From: Datisca glomerata
Taxonomy: Eukaryota; Streptophyta; Magnoliopsida; Cucurbitales; Datiscaceae
Length of the DNA stretch: 64,000 bases
Reading direction: 5' to 3'
NCBI GenBank assembly: GCA_003255025.1
Contig: QANY01002375.1
Span: forward strand, 2,672,647 to 2,736,646
The notes under the pieces were generated by a model. The model was not told the origin of the DNA, made no database searches, and was given only the letters and a program-made list of their open reading frames with translations. Below are positions 34,480-46,900 of the stretch, in pieces. Numbering within the stretch: the first letter of the stretch is position 1; the number at the start of each line of letters is the position of its first letter. The translations under genes were made by a program, and so were the position numbers.

Positions 34480-35470
34480 AGATTTGGTTAAACCGTTTAA
34501 GGGCCAAAAGATTGTTGGGTGCAAATGAGTCTTCAAGAAAAATGAAGGAATTCTAAGGGTTGAGGTACCAAAGTTTATAGCATGTTTAGTTACCAGCTGT
34601 AAAGCATAACTTTATTCGCGCGTTGATTTCCATGGTTGCACTATTTGACTTGGAGCTAGAGCAGCTTGATGCCAAGATAACGTTTTTGCATGGTGAGCTT
34701 GAAGAACATATATGTATGCATCCAAGAGGGGTTAGTTGTTCAAGGTAAGGAAGATCATGTTTGTTTGTTGAAGAAGCCATTATATGGCTTGAAGCAATCT
34801 CTTAAGTAGTCGTACAAGCGATTTGATTCGTTTAAGTTTAGGCATGGTTACTCCAGGAGTGTCTATGACAGTTGTGTCTACCACATACGCATTCTAGATA
34901 GTTCCTTTTTTATTTGTTGCTCTACATTAATGATATGCTTATTGCTATAAAAAATAAAGATGAAATCATCAAGTTGAAAACTCAGCTTAGTTGTGAGTTC
35001 GATATGAAAGATTTAGGTGCTGCCAAGAAGATTTTGGGCATGAAAATTCAGATGGATAGGCAAATTGGCAAGTTGGTTTTGTCTCAAAAGAACTACATTG
35101 AGAAATTTCTTGAACACTTTGATATGTAGAAGTCTAAACCTGTGAATGTTCTATTTGCTGCACATTTTAGGTTTTCTGTAGATGCGTCGCCACAAACTGA
35201 TGAAGAAAAGGAACATATGTCATGTGCTCCTTATGCTATGGTTTGTATCATGTACACTATGGCTTGGACTCATCCAGATATTCTGCATGTTCGTGCCGTC
35301 AGTGGATACAAGGGGAACCCCGACAAGGTTCATTGGCAAGCTGTGAAATGGATCCTTCAATATTTGAAAGGCACTGTAGATTTGGGCTTAGTTTATGGCA
35401 TGAGTTCTGACACTGGTAGCAATGTTGTTGGCTTTATCGATTCTTACTATGTTGGTGATCTTGATAGGAG
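34480..35470 (+). pseudogene. Copia reverse transcriptase remnant
   Basis: The frame 34914-35129 has LLYINDMLIA (the YVDD catalytic loop with its first Asp replaced by Asn), then SCEFDMKDLGAAKKILGMKI and LSQKNYIEKFL, the usual order. The frame 35142-35474 continues through WTHPDIL to VHWQAVKWILQYLKGT. Earlier RT blocks (34480-34800) are frameshifted. Confidence 0.85.
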
Positions 35471-35559
35471 GTGAAATCTAACAAGTCATTTGTTCACACT
35501 TTCTGGTTGTTCCGTTTTAGTTGGAAGGCTATTATATAGTTTACAGTCGCGTTGTTTGC

Positions 35560-35860
35560 TATACATTTAATTTTGGCTTAGAGGTTTGGTTATTGATTTA
35601 GGACTTCAGCAGGATGCTTCTGTTGTCTATTTGTGATAACCAGAGTGTTATACATTTAACAAAAAATTAAATGTATCATGAGAGGACCAAACACATTATT
35701 GTCAGATATCACTTCATTTTTTAGGTTGTATCTTAGGGTGCCGCTATAGTTAGTAAAATTCCTACAACAGTGAATGTAGCTGACATGATGACTAAGTTTA
35801 TTCCTGTTCGCAAGACCCAGTTTTGCTTAGACTTGGTTAGTATTTGCAGTAAGTGATTGT
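35560..35860 (+). pseudogene. Copia RNase H C-terminal remnant
   Basis: Reads CDNQSVIHLTKN then MYHERTKHI and the terminal TVNVADMMTKFIP block, all standard for copia RNase H. Stops occur at about 35600 and 35670. Confidence 0.8.
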
Positions 35861-35913
35861 TGCTTTGGAGAAATTTAAAGATCATGATGCAATTTGAAGC
35901 CAAGGTGGAGATT

Positions 35914-36263
35914 TGTTTACGCGTGGCTTCAAATGTGGGCTTTTTTACTTTTTGTCTCATATCAGTTATTTAATAGTCATGCTCTCTTAGTTTCTTATAT
36001 AAATAGGACTCCCCTCTCCCCTTTTGTATTGTACTAAAGTAGAGATTTTAGTTTAATATATTAGATTTGTGGGATTTGAGTTTGTGAATACTTTTGGTGT
36101 TCTTTTGTACTCTCCTTGTTAATTAGTCGAATTCTTCTCATCTTCATAAGTGGACGTAGACACACTACCAAATCTACGTAAATTTTTTGTGTTCCGTATT
36201 TTATTATTTATCTTTTTGTATATTTTACATATTTTCTAATTTCCTAATATTATGGTCATGACA
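35914..36263 (+). repeat. 3' LTR of copia element
   Basis: 350 bp starting TGTTTACGCGTGGC and ending GTCATGACA, with a TATAAATAGG box at about 35997-36006. The polypurine tract lies immediately upstream. Intact except for point changes against the 5' copy. Confidence 0.8.
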
Positions 36264-36472
36264 AAAAGAAATGCATTACTCAAAGGGAAATATCAACAAA
36301 TCTTGATCCATAGTGTACACTAAGTGTCTCTGAAAAAGGATAATACAAAGATACTGACTTCTGACTTTCAAGACCCAACTTAGCACAAGAATGTGCAAGA
36401 CCATTAAAGGACACGTTACCATGAGAAAGATGAACATTTGAAACCCTTTAGCACTTTCTACAATATAAAAAA

Positions 36473-37520
36473 GAGAAAATCACACAAACAACACAAACAT
36501 GAAACATCCCAGGTGGTTGACTGAATTATACAATTACCCTTTATATTTGATCAGTACACATATATCTCTTATACTTCACATTTTATAATAAAATAGGTTC
36601 AAATTTTAACAGAATTTATTAACGGTAACTACATTAAATGAAAAATGTCCAAAAATTACCACTAACTAAGCAATTCAATATATAAAAATACCAAACAATA
36701 CTAATTTAATCTAGATATATTCGTTTTCATCCAAAATTATCTAAACATCACTAACAAGTAATTTCTAAGACTGGGAGAGAAGCAAACAACAAGCATACAT
36801 GCAGAAATTCAGAATGTACAAGTCTCTATAATACAAAAACCCAGAATGCAAAAACACATTTAACTTAGAATGCAGAAATTGAGATCTGATCTCGCATTTT
36901 TGCATTACTACACTCTTCTTCCATATCTGTTATAACCGAAATCAGCAAGGGGGAGACAATTTTAACCAAAACTCATCCAAAATGGAGCTACCATTAACCA
37001 AATAATTACGAACCGAATCAAACTCAACCACAACCAAGTACAATATAGCACCCCCAAATTCCAAACTGCGGGTAATTTCAGCAGAAGAAACCTTCGAATG
37101 TCGAAAAAAATGCAAAAGACCGTGGAGCTAGTCGAAGAATGCAGAAGACTGTGGAGAATGGACAATAACTAACAGAAAATAATGCAGAACTTTACACACA
37201 AAAAAACCCAAGAAGAAGAATGCAGTCGAAGAATGCACAATAACTAACAGCAAAAAAAATGCAGAACTTCACACAAAACAAAACCCAAGAAGAAGACAGT
37301 CGAAGAAGAAGACAATTGGAGCTTGTGGTCGTGGGTGGGGTGTGCGGAGCTCGTGGCCGTGGGTGGGCTATCGTGGGTGGGGTGTGCGGAGCTCGTGGCC
37401 GTGGGTGGGCTGGTGGCGGAGCTCGTGGCCGATTTCTCTCCCGCAGAAGTACTTATCGAATATAAATGAGATTTCTGTGTAATTTAATCAAATCATATGA
37501 GATGTCTTTGTAATTTTTCC
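36473..37520. mobile_element. Non-autonomous Mutator-like element with 9-bp target duplication
   Basis: Flanked by TATAAAAAA at 36464-36472 and 37521-37529. The ends start GAGAAAATCACACAAAC (left) and, reversed, GGAAAAATTACAAAGAC (right), about 70% matched over 22 bp, resembling plant MULE termini (G-rich then AAAATTACA). No transposase. The interior holds a GC-rich tandem repeat (37329-37430), unlike the AT-rich surroundings, so it may have captured host DNA. It interrupts a LINE RNase H domain whose two halves lie on either side. Confidence 0.75.
37329..37430. repeat. GC-rich 42-bp tandem repeat
   Basis: Period 42 bp, about 2.4 copies of a TCGTGGGTGGGGTGTGCGG unit. On the plus strand it falls in an open frame (37259-37465) encoding Gly/Arg/Ala-rich repeats (CGARGRGWA). 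Probably captured sequence in the Mutator-like element; a functional peptide is not supported. Confidence 0.85.
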
Positions 37521-37559
37521 TATAAAAAATATTGGTTGCACCATAGGAGTACTGAAGGA

Positions 37560-38229
37560 TTGCTCCTTGGTAGCAGCAATCAATTCCATACAGTCAGAGT
37601 ACGCATGTAAAGGTCTGGAAACACTTAGTCGAATTTCTGTAATTCCCACAATAATCCATTGGCCTCAGCAACAAGGGCCTCCTTCGCTGAATTGAAAGGC
37701 TTGTAACCTAAAGCCATTAATGAACCACTTGGGTCCCACAAAACCCAACCCAAACCACTCCGATTAATATCGAAAAGCCACACTACATCAGTAAAGATTC
37801 TCCACCCCATGTCCCCGGATGAATATACTGACCTGACCCCCTCTAAGGAGCTATTAACTCCTAAAATTTCATCCTTATCACCCTTCAAGAACTCCCCAAC
37901 TTACGCTCTCCAATATGAACAGCCTCAATAGAATTGAACTCCCTCCCAGAGGAAAATTTATCAGTTCTTCCTTTCCAGATTCTCCACAAACAGAAAACAA
38001 TATACTACGAGTCTTGCTCCAACCTACACCCATCACCAACAGTTCCCACCATGACCAACCAAATTCCAAAAAGGAATCTCCCTGAAGTTTATCAAAGCGT
38101 AAAGATAAGTTACAAGAAAACTAAAACTTCATAACTATTGAGCAGTGAAAAAAGAGGTGGATCGTTGTCTCCCTATCCCTTTCGCATAAATGGCAAGGCT
38201 CCTCAATGTAAAGACCTCCACTGCGGGAC
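37560..38229 (-). pseudogene. LINE RNase H-like and zf-RVT domain fragments
   Basis: The minus frame from 38229 has EEPCHLCERDRETTIHLFFH, a zf-RVT cysteine/histidine block. The frame 37888-37625 has GLGWVLWDPSGSLMALG and KEALVAEANGLLWEL, the conserved blocks of the RVT_3 RNase H-like domain. Its first catalytic Asp is in IFTDVVW. The C-terminal part continues beyond the insertion at 36463-36270 (NGLAHSCAKLGLES). The frame is broken in several places. Confidence 0.75.
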
Positions 38230-39167
38230 AGTTTGGTTCACGTATTCTATCATAATTGGTAATAATTACTTGTAAAATAGTATTGTCATATTTAGTGATA
38301 TATGATAATCTATGATATGATAAGACATAATTAATGATTACTATAGTTAATAAATATTAACTTTTATTATAAATTTATGTAAATAACATAAAATTATTTA
38401 AATATCTTTTTAGTTATATATTATCTAAAAAATATTTTAATGTGCAATTTTAACATTAATTTTTTAATTAATTTTAATTAATATTTAAATAAATTAAAAT
38501 ACTAAACTAAATTTACAAAATATTTTTAAATAATTAATAAAATAAGAGATATAATAAAAATTATTTTCATGTGAAAATTTTGACATTAATTTTTATTAAT
38601 ATTTAAATAAATTAATATTGCTAGACTAAAGTTTAATAAATTTAATTTTAATTTAATTAATTAATTAATTAATTTGATTAATATTTTAATTTAAACCCAA
38701 AAAATAAATTAATAAAATAATTGTAAATAATTTTAATTAAGTTAATAATGCTATACTAAATTTAAAAAAAATTGTAATTAAATTAATAAAACATGAGATA
38801 TAAAAAAATTCTCGTGAGATTTTGACATTAATTTTAATTATTTTTTATTAATATTGAAATAAATTAATAATACTAAACTAAATATTAATAAAGTTAAGTT
38901 TAATTAAATTAATAAAATGGAAGAGAAAATGTGAGAAAAAATATTTCAATGAGGGTAGGAAAGTAATTTTATTTTTCATTAGAATTATAATGGAATTGTA
39001 AATTATGATTGCTTCTATTTTATTCTACAATTCAATTAACTCAAAGGGTTACAAATTAAGATTGCATGCAAATTATGAATGCAACATTATTTAATTATTA
39101 TCCTAAATAAATATCGTAATTCAATTATCAAAAAATTAAAAAGTGATAGTGCGAAACAAACGGAGCC
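38225..39167. mobile_element. AT-rich TIR element (MITE-like)
   Basis: The left end GGGACAGTTTGGTTCAC and reversed right end GGCTCCGTTTGTTTCGC match at 12 of 17 positions, then both enter AT-rich DNA of about 80% A+T with repeated AATTAATAAAATAA-like motifs. It interrupts the zf-RVT reading of the LINE. No target duplication could be identified, so the superfamily is open (hAT, PIF and Mutator all have similar non-autonomous members). Confidence 0.6.
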
Positions 39168-39289
39168 TAAAACCAATAACTGAGTAATCTCTACAAAAAA
39201 TCTCTAAGTTTATTGGGATTTTCATCAGCCAAAGATTCCAATGGACAAATTTACATTTTGACTAGGTGAATCTCTGCAGCTTAAATTCC

Positions 39290-40445
39290 TCAAACGTTGT
39301 TTGTTGTGAAATAGATACATGTCTCAAAAGTACACTTTTGATGTACTAGGATGTTTCATAAGTACACTTCGCCCATCGTTTTAAAAATAGAAATAGATAC
39401 ATGTCTCCCTTAGGTTTTCCATAAGTGGACATGTGTAAATAAAAATTAATTTTTCCGTATTGTTGAAAATATAATTAACATAAAATGTTTATTGATTCTG
39501 TAAAGAGAAGTTTAGCAAATTTAGTTAACATGGAATGTTTCCATAAGTTAATTAATGTTATTTTCCGCGAGATATTACGAAACAAAGGAAATATTTACTT
39601 TCACTAAATGATGCGGTAATTAGTCATATCAAAAGGTAAGTCAAACTCTCAAAAACCTACCGTTCATTATTTGCTATTGGATTTGATTAGAATACATCGA
39701 AGCACGTAGAAGTTGCTCTGAAATTGCTTATGCGAACCCAAGAGAATTGAAATGAAGAATGAAGACTAGAAAGCTAAATTTTGAACATCTCATTATACTA
39801 TATTTTTTTATTAGCTTAAAACTTATTACTATGGAGAATCTTTTGAATATTTTGATATAGTTTGGATCAGAATTTTTGGAGTCATTATATTTAGTATCAT
39901 TTCATATTTAATTCACGCTATCAATGACCGGTAAATATTATCCTACATTGATTATAATATTATTTTCTCGTCCAACTAGATTTATGTTTTACATAAAATA
40001 TGTCTTCGTCGATTTACGAATACTCAACAATAATTTACCAGTGGTGATATAAATTTGTGTCAACAAAAAAATTGTTTACAATGTATATTGTAAATAGTTT
40101 ATTTTATGAAATTCTTTTTTTTATATCAGATTTAAAATGTACATAGATTATATTTTACATGATTCTTCCTGTTAAAACCGTTCTAATAATAACTTCAATA
40201 TTATTGGATGTACTTTTTATTGATTATCAATGATATCAATATAAAACCTTAGTATCAGTTAAGTATGAATATTAATTTATTATAAACAATATTATCACAT
40301 AAATGTAAATCATAAATTGTAAAGTTTAAAGCAATTCTAACACATAATATCGATATTATATGTCAAGAAAACAATAAATATCCATTAAATTCGTCCAAAT
40401 CTAAATGTCACACAATAAATAAATGTTCATTAAATGTAATCTTAC
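39290..40445. other. AT-rich intergenic DNA
   Basis: No coding similarity. Only a short repeated phrase 'ATAGATACATGTCTC' at 39311 and 39391 was seen. Confidence 0.4.
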
Positions 40446-41422
40446 CACTACAGGAAAAACCGCCTATTACGGCTGTTTTAATAGGGTATGGCAGCGCTTA
40501 AAACTGGCGCCAAAAATTTATACGTCGGTTTGACAATCGCCGTGAAAATTGTTGCCGCTAAGGTTTTCGCGCCAGTTTTCTTAATTGTCGGAGGACCGCC
40601 ACTAAATCCTGACAAATAACGGTGATTTTCTGACCTATACCGGTGGTTATAAACTGCCGACAAAGGTCAAAACATATAAACAAATATAACGGTGGTTTTA
40701 AACCGCCGCTAGTGTTCACATTTTATAAAAAAATGGGTTATTTAGCAAGATTGGGAAGCACATACAACACTCATTTCAAGTACTGTATATTTATATAAAA
40801 ATAACATATATTTATCATTTCATAACCTTCAATTGATATAAATATTCTCAAAATAGTTAACACACTCTATATTATAAATACTCAAATTAAGGGTACCTGA
40901 AGAGTTAACACAATATGTTGTCAAACACTCAAACATAAAGCATAACATGATGTTTCTTCTAATTAGGACCTTAAGATAGCCAATCTTTTCACCATGAAAA
41001 AAATATTGATTAAGTGAACAAGTAGTCATGAGAAAAACTTTCATCAAGTAGTCATGAGCAAAACTTTTCACCACCCCTCACATGAAACAATTCACTCATC
41101 AGTTTTTAATTCTCTACTATCAAGGGTTTTGTACAGAACCTGGACAACATCAAAAGTTTCAAAGAGATAGAAGCAAAATCCAACTAAAATTTCATCAACC
41201 AATTAAGAATAAAACTGCTTAGAGCTATCAGAAAAGACTAAAACAAAACTTTCTAAGGAAACATCAACTTAGAGAAAACTAAACATAGGAAAATTGAGTA
41301 GGAAAATTGAAAACGGGGAAAGAAGATTTGCTAACAACGATAAATGTAGCTCTTAATCAAAGAAGATTTGTCAATTGGTTGCATTAGCAAGAGAAATTGA
41401 AAAAGGGGAATGAAGCCTTACT

Positions 41423-41728
41423 TCATCAGTACAAGTACTTCTAATGCCTTCATCTGAGTCACCATTGCTTAAACAGATCTTCACGCTACTATCCTTAGAT
41501 CAGTCAGCTATATCTTCAACATATCTTGTCTCTCTGCAAGATCGAACCCCCACTCAAATTTAGAAAATAAAACTTTGAAAGACCAAGAAAGGACCAAGAA
41601 TAAATTCATACTTTGATACCGTTTATAAGCATTTTCCTGCAGCCTCTGCATAGAAACCTATAAGAAAAAGCAAAGAACGAGCCAATTTAGCATCGTAATC
41701 GACATTCAAGTCCTTTTTAACTAACAAT

Positions 41729-41800
<72 letters not shown>

Positions 41801-42405
41801 TAACATGGAGAATTGTATTAGAAGTTGAATTCTTAAGGGGGAGAGTGACAAAAGAAGTCTTTATGGATTCAACATAGTCAGCAAAGTTCACAGAAGCTTC
41901 TCCAAGAACAACTTTTTCCCATCCCTACATAAGAGACACAAATAACAAAATTAAATACCAAAATCAAAATTAAGTTATAAAAAATCAGTCATATCAGTAG
42001 CATTTCATACTGTCAAGACGACGAATTTATAAATTTTGTCATTGATCTTTAATGTTTTTGCATCCTGGTCGAATTTCACTGATTCGTAAAGAGGATTTTC
42101 CCATCGATAGCTTCTGTCTTGAACCAGAGCATTGTTTAATTCCCCATCAGATCTAAATTCTTTTAATCTGTTTGGTTTCCGAGAAAATTTACTAATGATA
42201 TGAATGTACACATGAGTTAACATTGTAAAAGGTCAAACTATCTCCAATTTCAAGGACTTTCAAGCCCTCAGGTCCTTATCGTACTTAAAATTTCACAACA
42301 AGAGAATTAAATTTTCTCAGCAACCAAACAGAATCTGAGTTGAAAAACATTGAATTCAAAAGCATCAAATCTCAACCAACCTGAGTTGCATGGAACTGTA
42401 ATTTA
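41423..42405 (-). pseudogene. Captured exons of an NT-C2 (EEIG1/EHBP1-type) domain gene
   Basis: Minus-strand segments with plausible GT/AG ends: about 42405-42375 (KLQFHATQVG), 42223-42011 (DRSYRWENPLYESVKF, INDKIYKFVVLT), 41924-41809 (GWEKVVLGEASVNFADYVES, LPLKNSTSNTILHV), 41657-41610 (VSMQRLQENAYKRYQ) and about 41550-41423 (KICLSNGDSDEGI, after one in-frame stop). Order and content match the N-terminal C2 domain and the start of the following region of plant NT-C2 / myosin-heavy-chain-related proteins. The first exon is missing and the gene ends inside the transposon, so this looks like a transduplicated fragment, not a working gene. Confidence 0.65.
41732..41799. repeat. (GA)n microsatellite
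   Basis: 34 uninterrupted GA units, one of the longest simple repeats in the window, lying in what would be an intron of the captured gene fragment. Confidence 0.95.
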
Positions 42406-42765
42406 AAAAAGTTGGTGTTTTAAACATATTTAAAAAATTCTTAATCAAACAAATAGATGATAAAGATCTGCTAATAACGATAAATGCAGAGACTGTTGCA
42501 AGATGGCGTTCTTGAAAAAATGAACATTACTACTCATTTCAACAAGCCCAAAAACATTAGCACATATTAAACCCTAGAGATTCAGAGATTCAAAAACAAC
42601 AAGAAAGAAGAAGAAGATCTCACATGCAGCGGTGAAGCTGGGTCAGTTCCAGTGAGAGAGAGAGGCTTCGAAACTCCCGATTTCACAGTTAAGAGTAAAA
42701 TATCCATCATAGCTCACGTACGAAGCTCGCGAAAGAGAAAGGGAAATCAGAGGGGTAATCAAATG

Positions 42766-42798
42766 ACTATATATATATATATATATATTATATACTTN
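42766..42798. repeat. (AT)n microsatellite with one ambiguous base
   Basis: Alternating AT run from about 42769 to 42790, followed by a single N at 42798. The N is an assembly ambiguity. Confidence 0.85.
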
Positions 42799-42999
42799 AA
42801 ATCACTCAAATCACCCTTAGGGTTTTGAGAGAGAAGAGAGATGTAAATTATGGGTTGGGAGGAAATGAGGATTTAAAAGACCGCTGCTAAATAGTGTACT
42901 TTGGTGGCAGTTTTGAAAAACCCCCAGTACAACTTTTACCGCTTTTTTACGGCGATTGCTACAACTGCCGTAATTAAACCATCGCGAAATACCATTTCG

Positions 43000-43562
43000 A
43001 TTGAAAGCTCAATTTTCATATAATAATGGGAAACATATTGGCACACTGAAAAATACATCCTAATAAGTACAAAGCAAACATGACGACATAGGATCTCATC
43101 CAAATTCCATCTTCTGGAAGTGTAACTTCGGTTGAACAAATGCACAATATGTTGTGTATCCCCCCAATAACTTGGAATATGTCCGCACAACCAAGCGCAC
43201 TTGATGATAAATAAATCTTGAAAATTAAACGAACAACATGTTGTGTATCTCCATCAATAACCTACAACATCATCCAGAACACCCCATTGGCTTCTGTTGC
43301 ATAGTGAAAAAATGATATCAATGTTAGTCGATGAAAGCTTAGTCTTCATACATTAATGGGAAACATATTAGTACACTGGAAAATTCCTCTTAGCAAGTAC
43401 AACACAAATATGACAACGTTGGATCTCATCCAAATCCCATCTTCTACAAGTGCAACTTCGATTGAACAAATGTACAATATGTTGTGTATCCCCACCAATA
43501 ACTTGGAATATGTCCGCACAACCAAGCGCACCTGATGATAAATAAATCTTGAAAATGTCAGT
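43000..43562. repeat. Direct duplication, period about 331 bp
   Basis: Segments starting at about 43000 and 43331 share long blocks (AATGGGAAACATATT, GGATCTCATCCAAAT, ATGTTGTGTATCCCC, CCGCACAACCAAGCGCAC) in the same order and orientation, about 80-90% identical over some 200 bp. Open frames in both are mutual shadows. It lies below the Mutator transposase and may be its 3' region. Confidence 0.8.
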
Positions 43563-43961
43563 TATCATATACATTACGACTATTTACATCAAAATTACAT
43601 TAAAAAATCCAATATCAATATATACATACAGTTATAGTTGACATATAAATAATGTATATTTTTATTAAAAAATATTACAGTCAACATCTTTCCCTTTCTT
43701 AGGTTAGAACGTAGAACATGCTCAACCCATTTAGACAATGTAGTAATCGTGCTATTAGCATCCTCCCTCCTATTATAGAAACATTCTTGCAAAAATAGTC
43801 ATATGCACTCAACAAAAGATGCAACAGGAAAACCTCGGGCAGTCTTTAGTTTCATGTTAATGCTCTCAGCAAGTTATATTTACGCCTAACAAAATATGCA
43901 TGGGCCCACTTCCCATAACAAATGGTTTTATATTCAGATTCCAGGGGCCATTTCATCTAGT

Positions 43962-46900
43962 CACTACAATAAATATGACATTCCACAAGAGGTAGAAAAC
44001 TCTGTGAAAAGTAATCAACAAGGTTCTCGCGGCACCTGTGACAGCCCCTCATTTTAAAAGTCTACGTTTTTTATAAGGTGCAATACCTCCTATGAAGAAC
44101 CTTGTGGCCTCTTACTTTTTACAGGGTTTTTCGACACATGTAGAACATTGTTTAATAGGATTTTCAGGCCCCTGTTGTATGTATTCAACATGTGTTTTTA
44201 ATACTTGTCAATAACATTCACATGAAATGTTGTATCCTATTAAATCAGATACTATAAGCTTTTTTGAACCTCATTGAAATAGTTTTTAGTTATAAATTAT
44301 GGCTCTTATAAATAGCTTTTCCTGACATTTTATAAATGCTATTTTTTACAATCAATTTATACACACATGTTTACAGACTTATTTAAGCATTCAAAATTAA
44401 TATATTACTAGACTAAAAGGCATTCATAAATCATTTCATTTTCATAAAATATCATCTAAAAGTATCATCCATAAGTATCATCTAAAAGTATCATCCATAA
44501 GTATCATCTAAAAGTATAAGTACTTAGTCTACTAATACGATAATATCATCATTCGTTTAAAAAATAAAAAACATCTAAAATTTTTACAGACGCTACAAAA
44601 TAACTTCAAATTGTCACTGACTCAAGTGATTGTAAGTCTTACATTTTAAAGAGAATAATCATTGTACATGTTTAAATTTCTCATAACTAATATACACTAC
44701 AATTACAAGATGAACATATTAAGCCTTACATAGTGAAAATCTGATACAAAATGAACATATTAGTTAAATTTAAAAGTACTACGAATTCACCAATGAACTT
44801 TTTTTGTTTTCAAAAATTACAAATTCCGAAAGGAATATAATGAATTGAATCCAATGTCGTATGAATGTAAAATTACGAAAATATAAAATACTAAGTCCAA
44901 GTACTATGAATTCACCAATGAACTTTTGTTTTCAAAAATTCCAATCCAATAATTTACATTTACCCAAGAAGTTCTAGCATATATTACACATTAAACTGCA
45001 CATCAAAGAGATAATAGAAGAAAATAAATCAATACCTTAACTTCTCTTATCTCATATTGGTGTCTCCCACTCAAAACTTTGAACTTCACGGTCTCATATA
45101 TGGTCATGAACTTAACCAAGTAAAATAAATGAACCAATTAAGGGGTGAAGAAACAAGCAACCAAAAACCTATTAATAGGCACCAAAGATAAAAAATTGAA
45201 TGCCCAAATTATTACTGGCGTAGAAAGAGTACCTGATATCAAAGCCCCCTTCAAGTTTTGACGAATCAAACCTCTTTGAAAACATGTATTTGGCAGTCTC
45301 TGATGCCAAATCCACCAAAATTGCAAGATAACTCAAAGGATGCAACCATATTAGATTAAAGGCTAAAGCGAATCAATCAATGGTTAAACATAAAGATAGG
45401 AATATTAATTCTAAGATTACCGCTCTGAGAGAGGAAAAGTAATTTTAAGATTATTTCACTGCCACAAGAATATCACTAGAAAAAAAGAAGCACCCAAAGT
45501 ATGACTAACATTCCAATTTATGCAGCTCCTGTTGTAACCATCTAATAAACAATAGGGTGACTGCTCTTGCAATGTTAAATTAAGTTAAGTTTTAGAGAGT
45601 TTGAAGATTAAATTTATCAGCTTATTAAATATCAAATCTTTCAATTTTTTTTAAAAAAGAATGCACCAATGAGAAGAAACGCAAGCAAGAAGATTCATTG
45701 GAGTAAATCTTAAGTACTAACCTTTACTAGGATCAACAACCGCACATAAACTTGCATATTGGACAGACATCTTAAAATAAGTGAAAACTAAACTCATTTC
45801 AAAAATTAATAACCTGTAGGATAATCAATATAAGTACTGATTTTATCTAACAATATATGTACACATATTTTACATTAGAATGTAAAAAGTAACAAGTCTC
45901 AATATTAAGTTGCTCTAGTATTCAAATGGGTCTAAGACTTTATCTAGTGCTATGGAATCTCATTATATAGAACAAGGGTAACAGTGTGATGACCAATAAT
46001 GAAAACTACGGAATTACCTCAAGAGTCTCATTATGCATTCCAATATTCCAGCCATAAGAGTCAATAATATCGCAAGCTCCATGTACAATTCATGAGAAGA
46101 ATTGACAATTTTGCCTAATACGTTAGAGACCAGGTGGGTGACGAATGCTCAAAATCTAAGAATCATATCTCCACAAACAAAACCATCAATGAAATTAGAG
46201 TAAGCTCCAACACACTATCTAAAAAACTCAAGGAAAAAATATTGCATCGCCATACCTTCACCTACAAACCCAACTCTTCTTTTAAGCATTCTAGCAAACA
46301 GCTCTCCTACAAAACCATCTTCCACAATTTTTGACAATTCCTTAAAAGTCATAACTAGCAAGTTTCCACAGAAGAACTCTAATACCATGAAAATAAACTT
46401 TACAAGCATTGAATATGATACTGGTTTCATCTAGCAAGTGGTTCAGGTTGATTATATGGTTCTTAATTTCATATTGAAAGAAAAGAAGAAGAAAAGGTCT
46501 GCGAGAGTCTGTATGAATCAATAATTATGCCCAATTTGAGAATATAACACTATTACACACGCATACAAATACCCACACTCACATATTGATAAGAAAAAGA
46601 GAGCAGAAAAAGATCAAATAAATCATTCTCGTCTTTATTCCGAAGTATGGAAGAGAGTAGAAAAAGATTCAAATCCGATTCTCACACCCACATATTGATC
46701 ACACTCGATAATAGATAAGACACGATTAACATCTCCAAATAGCAAAATTACTCACCTTGGTGCATTTTTTACTTGACCAGACTCCAAAAACAACCTAAAG
46801 ACTACCCCATTAACCTTAAGTTGAAAAACCTGCAAAACTAGCAAAATGACCCACAATGACGTGGATAAAATCAGACAAAGAACAATGACCCATGGTGAAA

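Larger units (their letters stand above)
31020..36263 (+). mobile_element. Degenerate Ty1/copia LTR retrotransposon
   Basis: 5' LTR 31020-31932 and 3' LTR 35914-36263 both start TGTTT and end in ACA. The 5' copy is longer because it carries an insertion (31120-31640). Between them, in copia order, are gag with zinc knuckle, protease, integrase, RT and RNase H remnants on the plus strand. A polypurine tract (AAGGTGGAGATTTG) precedes the 3' LTR, as in copia elements. Flanks AAAAA and AAAAG could be an imperfect 5-bp target duplication. Confidence 0.85.
36264..39290 (-). mobile_element. LINE C-terminal remnant, interrupted twice
   Basis: The minus strand carries a zf-RVT domain and an RNase H-like domain of a plant LINE, with its parts separated by a 1,048-bp Mutator-like element (36473-37520) and a 943-bp AT-rich TIR element (38225-39167). 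Removing them in reading order leaves a continuous protein of the usual layout. The copia element ends at 36263, immediately next to it. Confidence 0.7.
40446..42990. mobile_element. CACTA-type DNA transposon carrying captured gene fragments
   Basis: The left end CACTACAGGAAAAACCGCC is a typical CACTA terminus, followed by GC-rich subterminal repeats built on ACGGC/GCCG and CCGCC. Related inverted subterminal repeats (TTTACGGCGATTG...CTGCCGTAATT) occur at 42930-42985. The exact right end is not found; it may be lost. No transposase was seen. Between the ends lie several exons of an NT-C2 gene on the minus strand and a long GA microsatellite. Confidence 0.65.

Noticed and set aside
40443..42899. 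CACTA element ending at 42896 with TAC on both sides (40443-40445 and 42897-42899).
   Set aside because: The right terminus shares only CACTA with the left, and subterminal GC-rich repeats continue to about 42985, so the match may be accidental (1 in 64 for three bases). I kept the end open.
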